In this document: positions 14,755 to 21,900 of the stretch, in pieces
Layout of the letters: each line of letters opens with the position of its first letter
Numbering within the stretch: position 1 is the first letter of the stretch
From: Bacteroidales bacterium
Lineage (GTDB): Bacteria; Bacteroidota; Bacteroidia; Bacteroidales; F082
Reading direction: 5' to 3'
DNA: 25,923 bases
NCBI GenBank assembly: GCA_016285355.1
Contig: JAEEQP010000054.1
Location: 1 to 25,923, forward strand
Program-made: the position numbers and the translations under genes
Notes under the pieces: generated by a model
Database searches by the model: none
The model's input: only the letters and a program-made list of their open reading frames with translations
Told to the model about the DNA's origin: nothing

Positions 14755-16335
14755 ATGGAGAAATTATTGCTTTTAGGCGATGAGGCCATTGCACAGGGCT
14801 TCATCGATGCTGGCGGCTCGGCCATCAACAGTTATCCGGGCACGCCTTCAACCCAAATCACAGAGTATGTCATCAACTCGAAGCAAGCCAAGGAACTCGG
14901 CGTGATTGCCAACTGGTGCGCCAACGAGAAGACGGCCCTTGAGGCTTCCATCGGCGTGGCCTACGCCGGCAAACGCGCCATGACCTGCATGAAACACGTG
15001 GGTCTCAACGTGTGCGGCGACCCTTTCATGAACGCTGCTATCATCGGCACCAAGGGCGTTCTCGTCGTGGTGGCCGACGATCCGAGCATGTTCTCGTCGC
15101 AAGACGAACAGGACAGCCGCTTCTATGGTCACTGGGCCATGATTCCCATGCTGGAGCCTTCCAATCAACAGGAAGCTTACGACATGGTACACTACGGCTA
15201 CGACCTGAGTGAGAAGCTCGGCACACCAGTGCTTTACCGCATCCCGACCCGTCTGGCCCACAGCCGCGCTGGCGTGGTGCGCAAGCCCGTCCGTCCGCAA
15301 AACGAGCTTACCGAACCCGCTGACGCCAAGTCGTTCGTGCTGCTGCCGGCCAATGCCAAACGTTTGTATCGCGACCTCATCGACAAGCAGCCCGCTTTTG
15401 AAGAGGCTTCTGCAACATCAGGCTTCAACAAGTATTTCGACGGCCCGAAGAAGAACATTGGTATCATCACTACGGGTATCGCCTACAACTACCTGATGGA
15501 GAACTTCCCCGATGGTAAATGCCCCTACCCTGTCGTCAAGGTGACGCAATATCCGCTGCCTTACGATATGATCAACAAACTGTACGACGAGTGCGACGAA
15601 ATCCTCGTCCTCGAAGACGGTCAACCCTTCGTTGAGGAGCTCATCAAGGGCTTCCTCGGCAAGGGCAAGAATGTCATGGGTCGTCTCGACGAAACCATTC
15701 GTCGTGATGGTGAGTTGAACGCCGAAAAGGTGGCCAAGGCTCTCGGCATGGATGTGCCTACATTATATAAGGTGCCGGAGGTGGTCACCAACCGTCCACC
15801 CGCGCTCTGCCAGGGTTGTCCGCATGTCGACAGCTACAATGCTTTGAACGCTGTGTTGGCCAACCATAAAGGCGGCAAGGTGTTCGGCGACATCGGCTGC
15901 TATACTTTGGGCTTCAACATGGGTGCCATCAATACCTGCGTGTGCATGGGCGCCTCCATTACCATGGCTAAGGGTGCCAGCGAGGTGGGTATCTTCCCGA
16001 GCGTGGCGGTCATCGGCGACGGTACTTTCGGTCACAGCGGCCTGACCGGTCTCATGGACTGCGTCAATGAGAAGGCCAACGTCGTGGTCATGATTCTTGA
16101 CAACGACATCACTGCCATGACAGGTGGTCAACCTTCGTCGGCACACAACAAGATCCGCCGTATTTGCGAAGGTCTTGGTGTGGAACCTGAGCACATCCGT
16201 GACATCATCCCGCTGCCGAAGAACCACGAGGAGAATGTTAAGGTCATTGAGGAAGAGGTGAATTACAACGGCGTGTCGGTCATCATCCCGCACCGCACCT
16301 GCATCGTCGAACTCAAAAAGCACATGAAGAAATAA
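14755..16335 (+). CDS. iorA: Indolepyruvate ferredoxin oxidoreductase, alpha subunit
   Basis: The 526-residue product, with the beta subunit, decarboxylates indolepyruvate and related aryl pyruvates to acyl-CoA, passing electrons to ferredoxin. The N-terminal pyrimidine-binding domain begins LLLGDEAIAQGFIDAGGSAI, then SYPGTPSTQITEY and the conserved NEKTALEASIGVAYAG. The TPP-binding domain carries PALCQGCPH (Cys352, Cys355), GDIGCYTLGF and GDGTFGHSG ~ residue 421, followed by ILDNDITAMTGGQPS. Archaeal alpha subunits end with a two-cluster [4Fe-4S] ferredoxin domain. Here the protein stops at PHRTCIVELKKHMKK without any CxxCxxC motif, so the internal electron wire is missing or supplied by another protein. 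iorB follows after 84 nt with a palindrome between. No phenylacetate-CoA ligase gene follows, although one is adjacent in some Bacteroides. Confidence 0.93.
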   Translation: MEKLLLLGDEAIAQGFIDAGGSAINSYPGTPSTQITEYVINSKQAKELGVIANWCANEKTALEASIGVAYAGKRAMTCMKHVGLNVCGDPFMNAAIIGTKGVLVVVADDPSMFSSQDEQDSRFYGHWAMIPMLEPSNQQEAYDMVHYGYDLSEKLGTPVLYRIPTRLAHSRAGVVRKPVRPQNELTEPADAKSFVLLPANAKRLYRDLIDKQPAFEEASATSGFNKYFDGPKKNIGIITTGIAYNYLMENFPDGKCPYPVVKVTQYPLPYDMINKLYDECDEILVLEDGQPFVEELIKGFLGKGKNVMGRLDETIRRDGELNAEKVAKALGMDVPTLYKVPEVVTNRPPALCQGCPHVDSYNALNAVLANHKGGKVFGDIGCYTLGFNMGAINTCVCMGASITMAKGASEVGIFPSVAVIGDGTFGHSGLTGLMDCVNEKANVVVMILDNDITAMTGGQPSSAHNKIRRICEGLGVEPEHIRDIIPLPKNHEENVKVIEEEVNYNGVSVIIPHRTCIVELKKHMKK

Positions 16336-16345
16336 TGTTTCGTTG

Positions 16346-16373
16346 GTAGAGACGCGAAATTTTGCGTCTCTAC
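16346..16373. repeat. 28-bp intergenic palindrome, copy 3 (between iorA and iorB)
   Basis: Arms GTAGAGACG and CGTCTCTAC enclose CGAAATTTTG, in which four Watson-Crick pairs and one G-T pair continue the stem. Unlike copies 2 and 4 it lies inside an apparent operon, so it may attenuate or stabilise rather than end the transcript. Confidence 0.9.
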
Positions 16374-16392
16374 AATCGGAATTTTGAATCTT

Positions 16393-16410
16393 AAATTTTA
16401 AATCTTAAAT
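16393..16410 (+). repeat. 18-bp AT-rich block, copy 3 (before iorB)
   Basis: AAATTTTAAATCTTAAAT differs from the other two copies only at its first base and ends 9 nt before the iorB ATG. It directly follows palindrome copy 3 and another AT-rich partial copy. Confidence 0.8.
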
Positions 16411-16419
16411 CACAGAATA

Positions 16420-16989
16420 ATGAAAAAAGATATAGTATTATGCGGCGTGGGTGGCGACGGCATCGTTTCGGTGGCCAAGATTATCTCTGATGCCGCTCTG
16501 AATATGGGCATGAACCTGAAACAGTCCGAAATCCACGGCATGTCGCAGCGCGGCGGCTCGGTGTTTTCGCACCTCCGCATCTCCGATGACGAGATTTTCG
16601 CCGATGTCATCCCCGAAGGTCAGGCCGACATCATCCTTTCTTCCGAACCTATGGAAGCCCTGCGCTATCTGCCTTGGCTGAGCAAGGAAGGCTGGGTCAT
16701 TACCAACAACGACCCCTTCGTCAACATCAGCAATTATCCTGATATGGAGAAGATTAACGCTGAGTTGGACAAGTTAGAGCATGTCGTTTCCTTCAATGCT
16801 AACGAGATTGCCAAGCAGTTGAAGGCTCGTTCCAACATGGTGCTTTTGGGTGCCACGGTGCCTTATCTCGGCATCTCCATGGAGAAGATTGAGGAGGCCA
16901 TCGCTCACATTTTTGGCAAGAAAGGCCAAGAGGTCGTTGACCTCAACATTCAGGCCGTGCGTGCTGGGTACGAACAGGCGAAAAAGTAA
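16420..16989 (+). CDS. iorB: Indolepyruvate ferredoxin oxidoreductase, beta subunit
   Basis: The 189-residue product is the gamma-type (POR/KOR gamma) domain of the two-subunit 2-oxoacid:ferredoxin oxidoreductase. It begins with VLCGVGGDGIVSVAKIISDAA, then HGMSQRGGSVFSHLRI, the family hallmark near residue 45, followed by ADIILSSEPMEALR and ARSNMVLLGATVPYLGIS. Length is typical (~190). It works with IorA in aromatic amino-acid fermentation or, in reverse with CoA-activated aryl acetates, in amino-acid synthesis. No separate promoter is evident, so it is probably transcribed with iorA despite the palindrome in the 84-nt spacer. The tRNA-Asp promoter begins 66 nt downstream. Confidence 0.93.
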   Translation: MKKDIVLCGVGGDGIVSVAKIISDAALNMGMNLKQSEIHGMSQRGGSVFSHLRISDDEIFADVIPEGQADIILSSEPMEALRYLPWLSKEGWVITNNDPFVNISNYPDMEKINAELDKLEHVVSFNANEIAKQLKARSNMVLLGATVPYLGISMEKIEEAIAHIFGKKGQEVVDLNIQAVRAGYEQAKK

Positions 16990-17054
16990 AATGTTAGAAA
17001 TCAAACGATTGCTGGATATTGACGAAATTTTTTCAAAAAAATGAAAAAAAAAGC

Positions 17055-17084
17055 TTGTCAGTATTGAAAAAGGTTGTATTTTTG
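17055..17084 (+). promoter_or_regulatory. Promoter of tRNA-Asp
   Basis: TTG at 17055-17057, a 19-nt spacer and TATTTTTG at 17077-17084, about 38 nt before the mature tRNA. Sequence and spacing are close to consensus, as expected for a stable RNA gene. Confidence 0.75.
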
Positions 17085-17122
17085 CACCCGCAAAGCAAAG
17101 CAATAGAGTTCTTTTTCAGGCT

Positions 17123-17197
17123 GGTCCGGTAGTTCAGTTTGGTTAGAATGCCTGCCTGTCACGCAGGAGGTCGCGAGTTCGAGCCTCGTCCGGACCG
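17123..17197 (+). tRNA. tRNA-Asp, anticodon GTC
   Basis: The acceptor stem pairs GGTCCGG (17123-17129) with CCGGACC (17190-17196), with G as discriminator at 17197. The anticodon stem CCTGC/GCAGG (17151-17155 / 17163-17167) encloses the loop CTGTCAC, placing GTC at 17158-17160, which decodes Asp. The T-loop GTTCGAG is present. The CCA end is not encoded. Confidence 0.97.
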
Positions 17198-17200
17198 CAA

Positions 17201-17227
17201 GAGCAACCCGAGGGTTGCTCTTTTTTT
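17201..17227 (+). terminator. Rho-independent terminator of tRNA-Asp
   Basis: GAGCAACCC (17201-17209) pairs perfectly with GGGTTGCTC (17212-17220) across a GA loop and is followed by seven T. It begins three bases after the tRNA and ends ten bases before the stop of the convergent surface-protein gene. Confidence 0.93.
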
Positions 17228-17237
17228 GTGCCCATTC

Positions 17238-19100
17238 TTACTTGATGATGACTATTTTTTCTGTAATTGAATGTGTTCCGTTGTGGACGCGAACAGAATA
17301 GATACCTTCAGAAATGCCTGAAGCATCGAGACGGAGGGTTTCGTCGTTGGTGGAATTGCATCGTATCCAGCGTTTGACAATGACTCCCTTACTATCGTAT
17401 AGTTCAATGACGGTTTCTCCTGATAAACCTTTCATATTCAAGTCAAACAACCCTGGATTTGGATTCGGGAAAACAGTTAAGGCGAGGGGCACAGCATCTG
17501 TTTCTTCAATGCCGTAATAAGTGGTATGAATCCAAAAAGTTTGTTCGGCAACGCCACAACGGTTATAGACTTGTACGTGCAGGGCTACAGAGTCGGAAGG
17601 AAACAGATACGAATGAATATGCAATTCGCAACTTAGTCCGTCTTCACTTGGGATGGCTCGCCAATTTGGACAGTCAACTATCCAGGTTACGCTATCCGTG
17701 TGACATCTCGGGTTGCTCAAGTTGATTTGATAGTTCTCCATGGTCCATTGGATTTCTGTGCCTCCAATGACCCAATGGTTACCCTCAATGGTAAAGTCGG
17801 GATAGTATTCCATGTCCAAATTCATTAAAACCAGGCTGTCGCAGTCTTGCGCGATTGAAAAAACTTGCATGAAGGAGCCACTTACTGTGTAAGAGGAATC
17901 GTTCCACAAATGCGAATCGCAATCTACTATGTCAAGGGTCGTGTCAGCTTCGGCATGAAGGAAGTAATAGGCCGTGTCGATGCAGTGAAATCCATACAGG
18001 CCGGTTATCATTGCGATAGTATAGTCTCCAGGGAAAAATGTGTGAGTGGGTGAGGTTTCAGTTGAGGTTTGTCCATCGCCGAAATCCCATAGTACCTCAG
18101 GGCAAAGTTGTTCGCTCCCATCAGGATGGATGCCGTCATGAGAAATGAAACTTTGGTTGATGAAAGTGTAATGGTTGTTGCATTCGTTCTGTTGCACTTC
18201 AAATTGGGAAACAGGGATAGTCCGCTCAACTTCCATATATAGGTCAAAACCACAATCGGGATTTTCGATGAAAGACAAATCGCATTGCAGGATTCGAACG
18301 GTGTTGCCAACGCTCACTGATGCGATTTGTTGGGTAGATAGGGTGTGCCCAGGATCATCTTCCCAAAACCAACGGTAATTGAAACCAGTAGGGGCGGAAA
18401 AGACATATTCGTCCTCCTTTTCGCATAAGGAGGTTTCTATTCGTTTCTTGTCGCAAGCCAGGGTAAAATATGCGTATCCATAATGAGCGTGTTTTTTGCA
18501 GTCGTATGTGGTTAGTCTAATACGGATGGTTTCGCCGTGGAAACCCGATACGTCAACACCAATGTTTGTCCAGTCTTTCCATAAGGTGTGTTCATAATCA
18601 TTCCAACCCAATGAAGTGCTGGCAACAAAATCAGCAGAAAGACATAATGTGTCGATGGGTTCGTTTTGCATGTCAACAATGTCGAAAGTGAACCGAGGCA
18701 TCGAGTCAGGCGTATGATTGGGAACTTGCAATAGCGCTGCATATTTTAGGATCAGGATGTCAAACTCTGTAGTGTCAACCATTATGTCGCATGAAAGGCT
18801 TTCTGCTTGTGCACCTCCTAAATCATCGCCTAATCTGATGGAATATGTTTCGCCTTCTGGGATCATCTTGAGACTGTCTCCCGTATTGCTGTCAGTGCCT
18901 TGTTGCGTAATGACCGTGTGTCGGCCTTCTTTGATTCCTGAGTGAAGATAAGGATTGTCGCAATTACCCCAAGTGCAATGGATGTAAGGCGCATGGAGAT
19001 TGCTCAGATCGATGCAATTGGCTTGCTGTGCCGTTAGGTTGAGGCTGATGGCCAGAATACATGTTACCATAAAGACCCTAAAAGGAAATGGTAAAGACAT
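17238..19100 (-). CDS. PKD-domain surface protein with T9SS sorting domain
   Basis: The 620-residue product is read from ATG 19100 (MSLPFPFRVFMVTCILAISL, a signal peptide ending LTAQQ). An ATG at 19148 would add 16 residues before the signal. The first ~220 residues look like a jelly-roll domain (ESLSCDIMVDTTEFDILILKY ... GYAYFTLACDKKR, cut here). A PKD domain follows near residue 345 (LWDFGDGQTSTETSPTHTFF, PGDYTIAM). Several Cys-rich beta segments come next (DIVDCDSHLWNDSSYTVSGS). The end is a type A T9SS domain (TVFPNPNPGLFDLN ... SEGIYSVRVHNG). The role is unknown; a secreted adhesin-like or matrix protein is plausible. It converges on tRNA-Asp and is divergent from prfC, with overlapping promoters. 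Confidence 0.85.
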   Translation of the reverse strand: MSLPFPFRVFMVTCILAISLNLTAQQANCIDLSNLHAPYIHCTWGNCDNPYLHSGIKEGRHTVITQQGTDSNTGDSLKMIPEGETYSIRLGDDLGGAQAESLSCDIMVDTTEFDILILKYAALLQVPNHTPDSMPRFTFDIVDMQNEPIDTLCLSADFVASTSLGWNDYEHTLWKDWTNIGVDVSGFHGETIRIRLTTYDCKKHAHYGYAYFTLACDKKRIETSLCEKEDEYVFSAPTGFNYRWFWEDDPGHTLSTQQIASVSVGNTVRILQCDLSFIENPDCGFDLYMEVERTIPVSQFEVQQNECNNHYTFINQSFISHDGIHPDGSEQLCPEVLWDFGDGQTSTETSPTHTFFPGDYTIAMITGLYGFHCIDTAYYFLHAEADTTLDIVDCDSHLWNDSSYTVSGSFMQVFSIAQDCDSLVLMNLDMEYYPDFTIEGNHWVIGGTEIQWTMENYQINLSNPRCHTDSVTWIVDCPNWRAIPSEDGLSCELHIHSYLFPSDSVALHVQVYNRCGVAEQTFWIHTTYYGIEETDAVPLALTVFPNPNPGLFDLNMKGLSGETVIELYDSKGVIVKRWIRCNSTNDETLRLDASGISEGIYSVRVHNGTHSITEKIVIIK

Positions 19101-19189
19101 TGATAACGATTTGGCAACTTTTTCTCTATATGCGACGAATGGCCTCATGCTGAAAAGAGAGTAACCTCATTTTGAGTGATTAGAAATAT

Positions 19190-19219
19190 TTTGCAAATAT
19201 ACTTTTTTTCCTAATTTTG
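19190..19219 (+). promoter_or_regulatory. Promoter of prfC
   Basis: TTTG at 19190-19193, an 18-nt spacer and TAATTTTG at 19212-19219, 26 nt before ATG 19246. It overlaps the divergent -7 element of the PKD protein gene, so the two promoters may exclude each other. Confidence 0.65.
19194..19201 (-). promoter_or_regulatory. -7 element for the PKD protein gene
   Basis: On the minus strand 19201-19194 reads TATATTTG followed by C, ~93 nt before ATG 19100. It directly abuts the -33 TTTG of the divergent prfC promoter. Confidence 0.5.
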
Positions 19220-19245
19220 CACACTTTTTTGAAAACAATTTACCT

Positions 19246-20820
19246 ATGGCTTTTTTAGATGAAATCAACAGGCGGAGGACTTTCGCCATCGTCAGCCACC
19301 CCGACGCGGGTAAGACCACTTTGACCGAGAAATTGCTGCTTTACGGCGGTGCCATTCAGGTGGCTGGTGCCGTGAAGTCGAACAAAATCCGCAAGACCGC
19401 CACTTCCGACTGGATGGAAATCGAGCGGCAGCGTGGTATCTCGGTCGCGACTTCTGTTATGGGCTTTGACTATAAAGGTATCAAGATCAACATCTTGGAT
19501 ACTCCTGGCCACAAGGACTTTGCAGAAGATACTTTCCGCACTTTGACTGCTGTGGATAGTGTCATCGTGGTCATTGATGCTGCTAAAGGTGTTGAGTCAC
19601 AAACGGAGAAATTAGTTGAGGTGTGCCGCATGAGGAATACGCCCATCATCGTCTTTATCAACAAGATGGACCGTCCTGGCAAGGATGCTTTTGAATTGTT
19701 GGACGAAATAGAGCAGAAGCTGAACATCCGCCTCACGCCGCTGAGCTGGCCTATCAACATGGGACCGAAATTCAAGGGCGTTTACAGCATCTATGACAAG
19801 AGCCTCTATCTGTTCAACTCTGACAAACAACACATTACGGAAGGCATCGCTTTCGACGACTTGAACAATCCCGAGCTGGACAAGATGCTTGGTGAGGACG
19901 CTGAAACTTTGAGAAACGAGACGGAGCTCGTGCAAGGTGTTTACGACGATTTCTCCCGAGAGGCCTATTTGAAGGGTGACATTTGCCCAGTGTTTTTTGG
20001 TTCTGCCTTGAACAACTTTGGTGTGAAGGAGTTGTTAGATTGTTTCATTCAGATTGCGCCTACGCCAATTGGCCGCGATACGGTGGAACGCCGCATCGAG
20101 CCGACCGAAGAGAAATTTACGGGCTTTGTTTTCAAGATTCACGCCAACATGGACCCCAACCACCGTGACCGCATTGCTTTTGTACGAGTGGTTTCGGGCC
20201 GCTTTGAGCGCAACAAGAACTACTTCCATGTGCGCCAACGCCGCGAATTGAAATTCTCCAACCCAACGGCTTTCATGGCGCAGAAGAAGTCCGTTTTGGA
20301 CGAGGCCTATCCAGGCGACATTGTGGGTCTCTACGATGCCGGCAACTTCAAAATCGGCGACACATTGACCGAGGGAGAGGTGCTTAATTATAAAGGTATC
20401 CCCAGCTTCTCGCCCGAGCAGTTCCGCTATGTAGAAAACGCTGACCCAATGAAGTCGAAGCAGTTGGCCAAAGGCTTGGAGCAACTCACTGATGAGGGTG
20501 TGGCTCAGCTATTTACAGGTAAGATGACAGGCCGCAAGATTATCGGCACGGTGGGTGAGTTACAGTTTGAGGTGATTCAATACCGCCTGCTGCATGAGTA
20601 CAACGCCTCTTGCCGTTACGAACCCATTTCGCTTTATAAGACCGCTTGGATTACCAGCACCAACGAAGCCCAACTCGCTGATTTCAAGATGCGCAAAGGC
20701 TTGAACCTCGCCGAGGACAAAGAGGGTAGGGACGTGTTCCTGGCAGAATCTCCCTACGCCCTGCAAATGGCCATGGAGAAATACCCAGACATTGAGTTCC
20801 ACTTCACTTCTGAGTTTTAG
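19246..20820 (+). CDS. prfC: Peptide chain release factor 3 (RF3)
   Basis: The 524-residue GTPase removes class-I release factors from the ribosome after peptide release. All G motifs are visible: G1 HPDAGKTT (residues 18-25), G2 [11 protein letters not shown]3 DTPGHKDF and G4 NKMDR. The RF3-specific segment [13 protein letters not shown] and the end [20 protein letters not shown] confirm RF3 rather than EF-G. Length matches the family (~525-530). The last ~28 codons recur in diverged form at 25606-25689, 4.8 kb downstream in the same orientation. The gene has its own promoter; a degenerate inverted repeat follows its stop within 15 nt. Confidence 0.97.
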   Translation: MAFLDEINRRRTFAIVSHPDAGKTTLTEKLLLYGGAIQVAGAVKSNKIRKTATSDWMEIERQRGISVATSVMGFDYKGIKINILDTPGHKDFAEDTFRTLTAVDSVIVVIDAAKGVESQTEKLVEVCRMRNTPIIVFINKMDRPGKDAFELLDEIEQKLNIRLTPLSWPINMGPKFKGVYSIYDKSLYLFNSDKQHITEGIAFDDLNNPELDKMLGEDAETLRNETELVQGVYDDFSREAYLKGDICPVFFGSALNNFGVKELLDCFIQIAPTPIGRDTVERRIEPTEEKFTGFVFKIHANMDPNHRDRIAFVRVVSGRFERNKNYFHVRQRRELKFSNPTAFMAQKKSVLDEAYPGDIVGLYDAGNFKIGDTLTEGEVLNYKGIPSFSPEQFRYVENADPMKSKQLAKGLEQLTDEGVAQLFTGKMTGRKIIGTVGELQFEVIQYRLLHEYNASCRYEPISLYKTAWITSTNEAQLADFKMRKGLNLAEDKEGRDVFLAESPYALQMAMEKYPDIEFHFTSEF

Positions 20821-20834
20821 CGACCAAGTCTCCC

Positions 20835-20990
20835 ATGTCATTCCTGTTAGCCTCCTATGTCATTCCTACGGAGGTATGCGCGTCGGCTTGGAATCTATAG
20901 GAGGCGGTTCAAAGATGCAGAACCTAAAAGGACGGCCTCATCAGGTATAGATCCCATGCCTTTGCCCACGTGCTTCCGTAGGGATGACAT
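20835..20990. repeat. Degenerate inverted-repeat element between prfC and mscL
   Basis: ATGTCATTCCTACGGA (20857-20872) pairs with TCCGTAGGGATGACAT (20975-20990) with a single mismatch that is a G-T pair in one strand. Further in, ATCTATA (20893-20899) pairs with TATAGAT (20946-20952). A partial direct copy of the outer arm, ATGTCATTCCT, lies at 20835-20845. The unit looks like a small non-coding insertion of MITE or REP type. A short frame within it shows no coding features, and no gene is supported in the whole gap 20821-21115. Confidence 0.7.
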
Positions 20991-21045
20991 ACCTGCTGAG
21001 GCCTGCTGGTATGATGTGTATCCAATTAGTTTTTCAACTTTTTTC

Positions 21046-21075
21046 TTGCATCAATTTGTTTTCTTTCTACCTTTG
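21046..21075 (+). promoter_or_regulatory. Promoter of mscL
   Basis: TTG at 21046-21048, a 19-nt spacer and TACCTTTG at 21068-21075 match the consensus, 40 nt before ATG 21116. Confidence 0.7.
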
Positions 21076-21115
21076 CAGTTGAAAAAACCAATTGTCTAAT
21101 TAAAAATACATAGCT

Positions 21116-21541
21116 ATGGGTAAATTTATGCAAGAATTCAAGGAGTTTGCCATGAAGGGCAACGTAATGGACATGGCTGTCGGTGTGGTCATCGGCGGCG
21201 CGTTCGGAAAAATCGTGTCTTCATTGGTGTCCGACATCATCATGCCACTCATCGGTGCCATCACGGGTGGCCTCAACTTCACCGACTGGAAGTGGGTGAT
21301 TCGCGAAGCCGTCATGGACGGAGAGACCGTGGTCAAACCTGCGCTTTGCCTGACTTGGGGTAACTTCCTGCAGGTCGTCTTCGACTTCCTCATCATCGCC
21401 TTCTCCATCTTCTTGGTTATCAAGGGTATCAACCAACTGAAGAGAAAAGAAGAACCGAAACCTGAAGCTCCTGCCGCTCCCGCCGGCCCGACGCAAGAGG
21501 AACTCCTTGCAGAAATCCGCGATTTACTGAAGAACAAGTAA
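21116..21541 (+). CDS. mscL: Large-conductance mechanosensitive channel
   Basis: The 141-residue inner-membrane protein opens a large pore under membrane tension and releases solutes on osmotic downshock. The N-terminal amphipathic helix ([20 protein letters not shown]) leads into TM1 ([20 protein letters not shown]), with the pore-lining glycine-rich pattern. A periplasmic loop follows, then TM2 ([20 protein letters not shown]) and a cytoplasmic helix ([16 protein letters not shown]) after a Pro/Ala-rich linker. Length is normal for the family (~130-150). It has its own promoter and is followed by a strong hairpin, so it is a single-gene unit. Confidence 0.96.
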   Translation: MGKFMQEFKEFAMKGNVMDMAVGVVIGGAFGKIVSSLVSDIIMPLIGAITGGLNFTDWKWVIREAVMDGETVVKPALCLTWGNFLQVVFDFLIIAFSIFLVIKGINQLKRKEEPKPEAPAAPAGPTQEELLAEIRDLLKNK

Positions 21542-21562
21542 TTGTTTAAGCAGATTAAAATG

Positions 21563-21595
21563 ATAGGGTGTGTGATTTTGCATTGCACACCCTAT
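21563..21595 (+). terminator. Hairpin terminator after mscL
   Basis: ATAGGGTGTG (21563-21572) pairs perfectly with CACACCCTAT (21586-21595), followed by a short T-rich stretch. It lies 22 nt after the mscL stop. Confidence 0.82.
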
Positions 21596-21614
21596 TTCAT
21601 ATCATATTTTTTCG

Positions 21615-21622
21615 TAGTTTTG
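21615..21622 (+). promoter_or_regulatory. -7 element for the DUF2442 gene
   Basis: TAGTTTTG followed by C lies 25 nt before ATG 21647 and just after the mscL terminator. No TTTG at -33 spacing was found. Confidence 0.5.
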
Positions 21623-21646
21623 CACAATAATACAAGTAAAGTCGTT

Positions 21647-21895
21647 ATGATACCTAGAATTAAGTCATTTAAAGTGAGTGATGATTGGAAGTTGTTGGTG
21701 ACTTTCGATGACGGCTTTCGTGTGTGTTACGATGTGAAAGAAGACATTGACACCATAGACGATTTCAAGAGTCTAACCACTGAAATTGGTTTGTGGCCGT
21801 TGGCACAGTTGGATAGCAGTCGTACTTGTATTTCTTGGAATGAACGAATCGACTTGCCAAGTGATACACTATATGAATATGGTGTGCCGATTTAG
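21647..21895 (+). CDS. DUF2442 domain protein
   Basis: The 82-residue product starts at ATG 21647 (MIPRIKSFKVSDDWKLLVTF). An earlier in-frame ATG lies before the mscL terminator hairpin and is rejected. The sequence follows DUF2442: a strand pair with 'DDGFRVCYDVKEDI', a short helical stretch, then TCISWNERIDLPSDTLYEYG. DUF2442 proteins are small and often paired with a DUF4160 partner, which has led to toxin-antitoxin proposals. No DUF4160 gene is present here. The stop lies five bases before the next ATG, so it is probably co-transcribed with the gliding-CTD protein. Confidence 0.85.
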   Translation: MIPRIKSFKVSDDWKLLVTFDDGFRVCYDVKEDIDTIDDFKSLTTEIGLWPLAQLDSSRTCISWNERIDLPSDTLYEYGVPI

Positions 21896-21900
21896 GAATT

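Noticed and set aside
14848..16323. Minus-strand frames opposite iorA (up to 186 codons)
   Set aside because: They are antisense shadows of the conserved TPP enzyme, His/Val/Asp-rich and without motifs.
16991..17044. 17-codon frame (MLEIKRLLDIDEIFSKK) just after iorB
   Set aside because: It is very short, has no recognisable family and ends in a run of A; nothing supports translation.
20857..21099. 80-codon plus-strand frame between prfC and mscL
   Set aside because: It lies inside the inverted-repeat element and runs into the mscL promoter; the composition is not protein-like.
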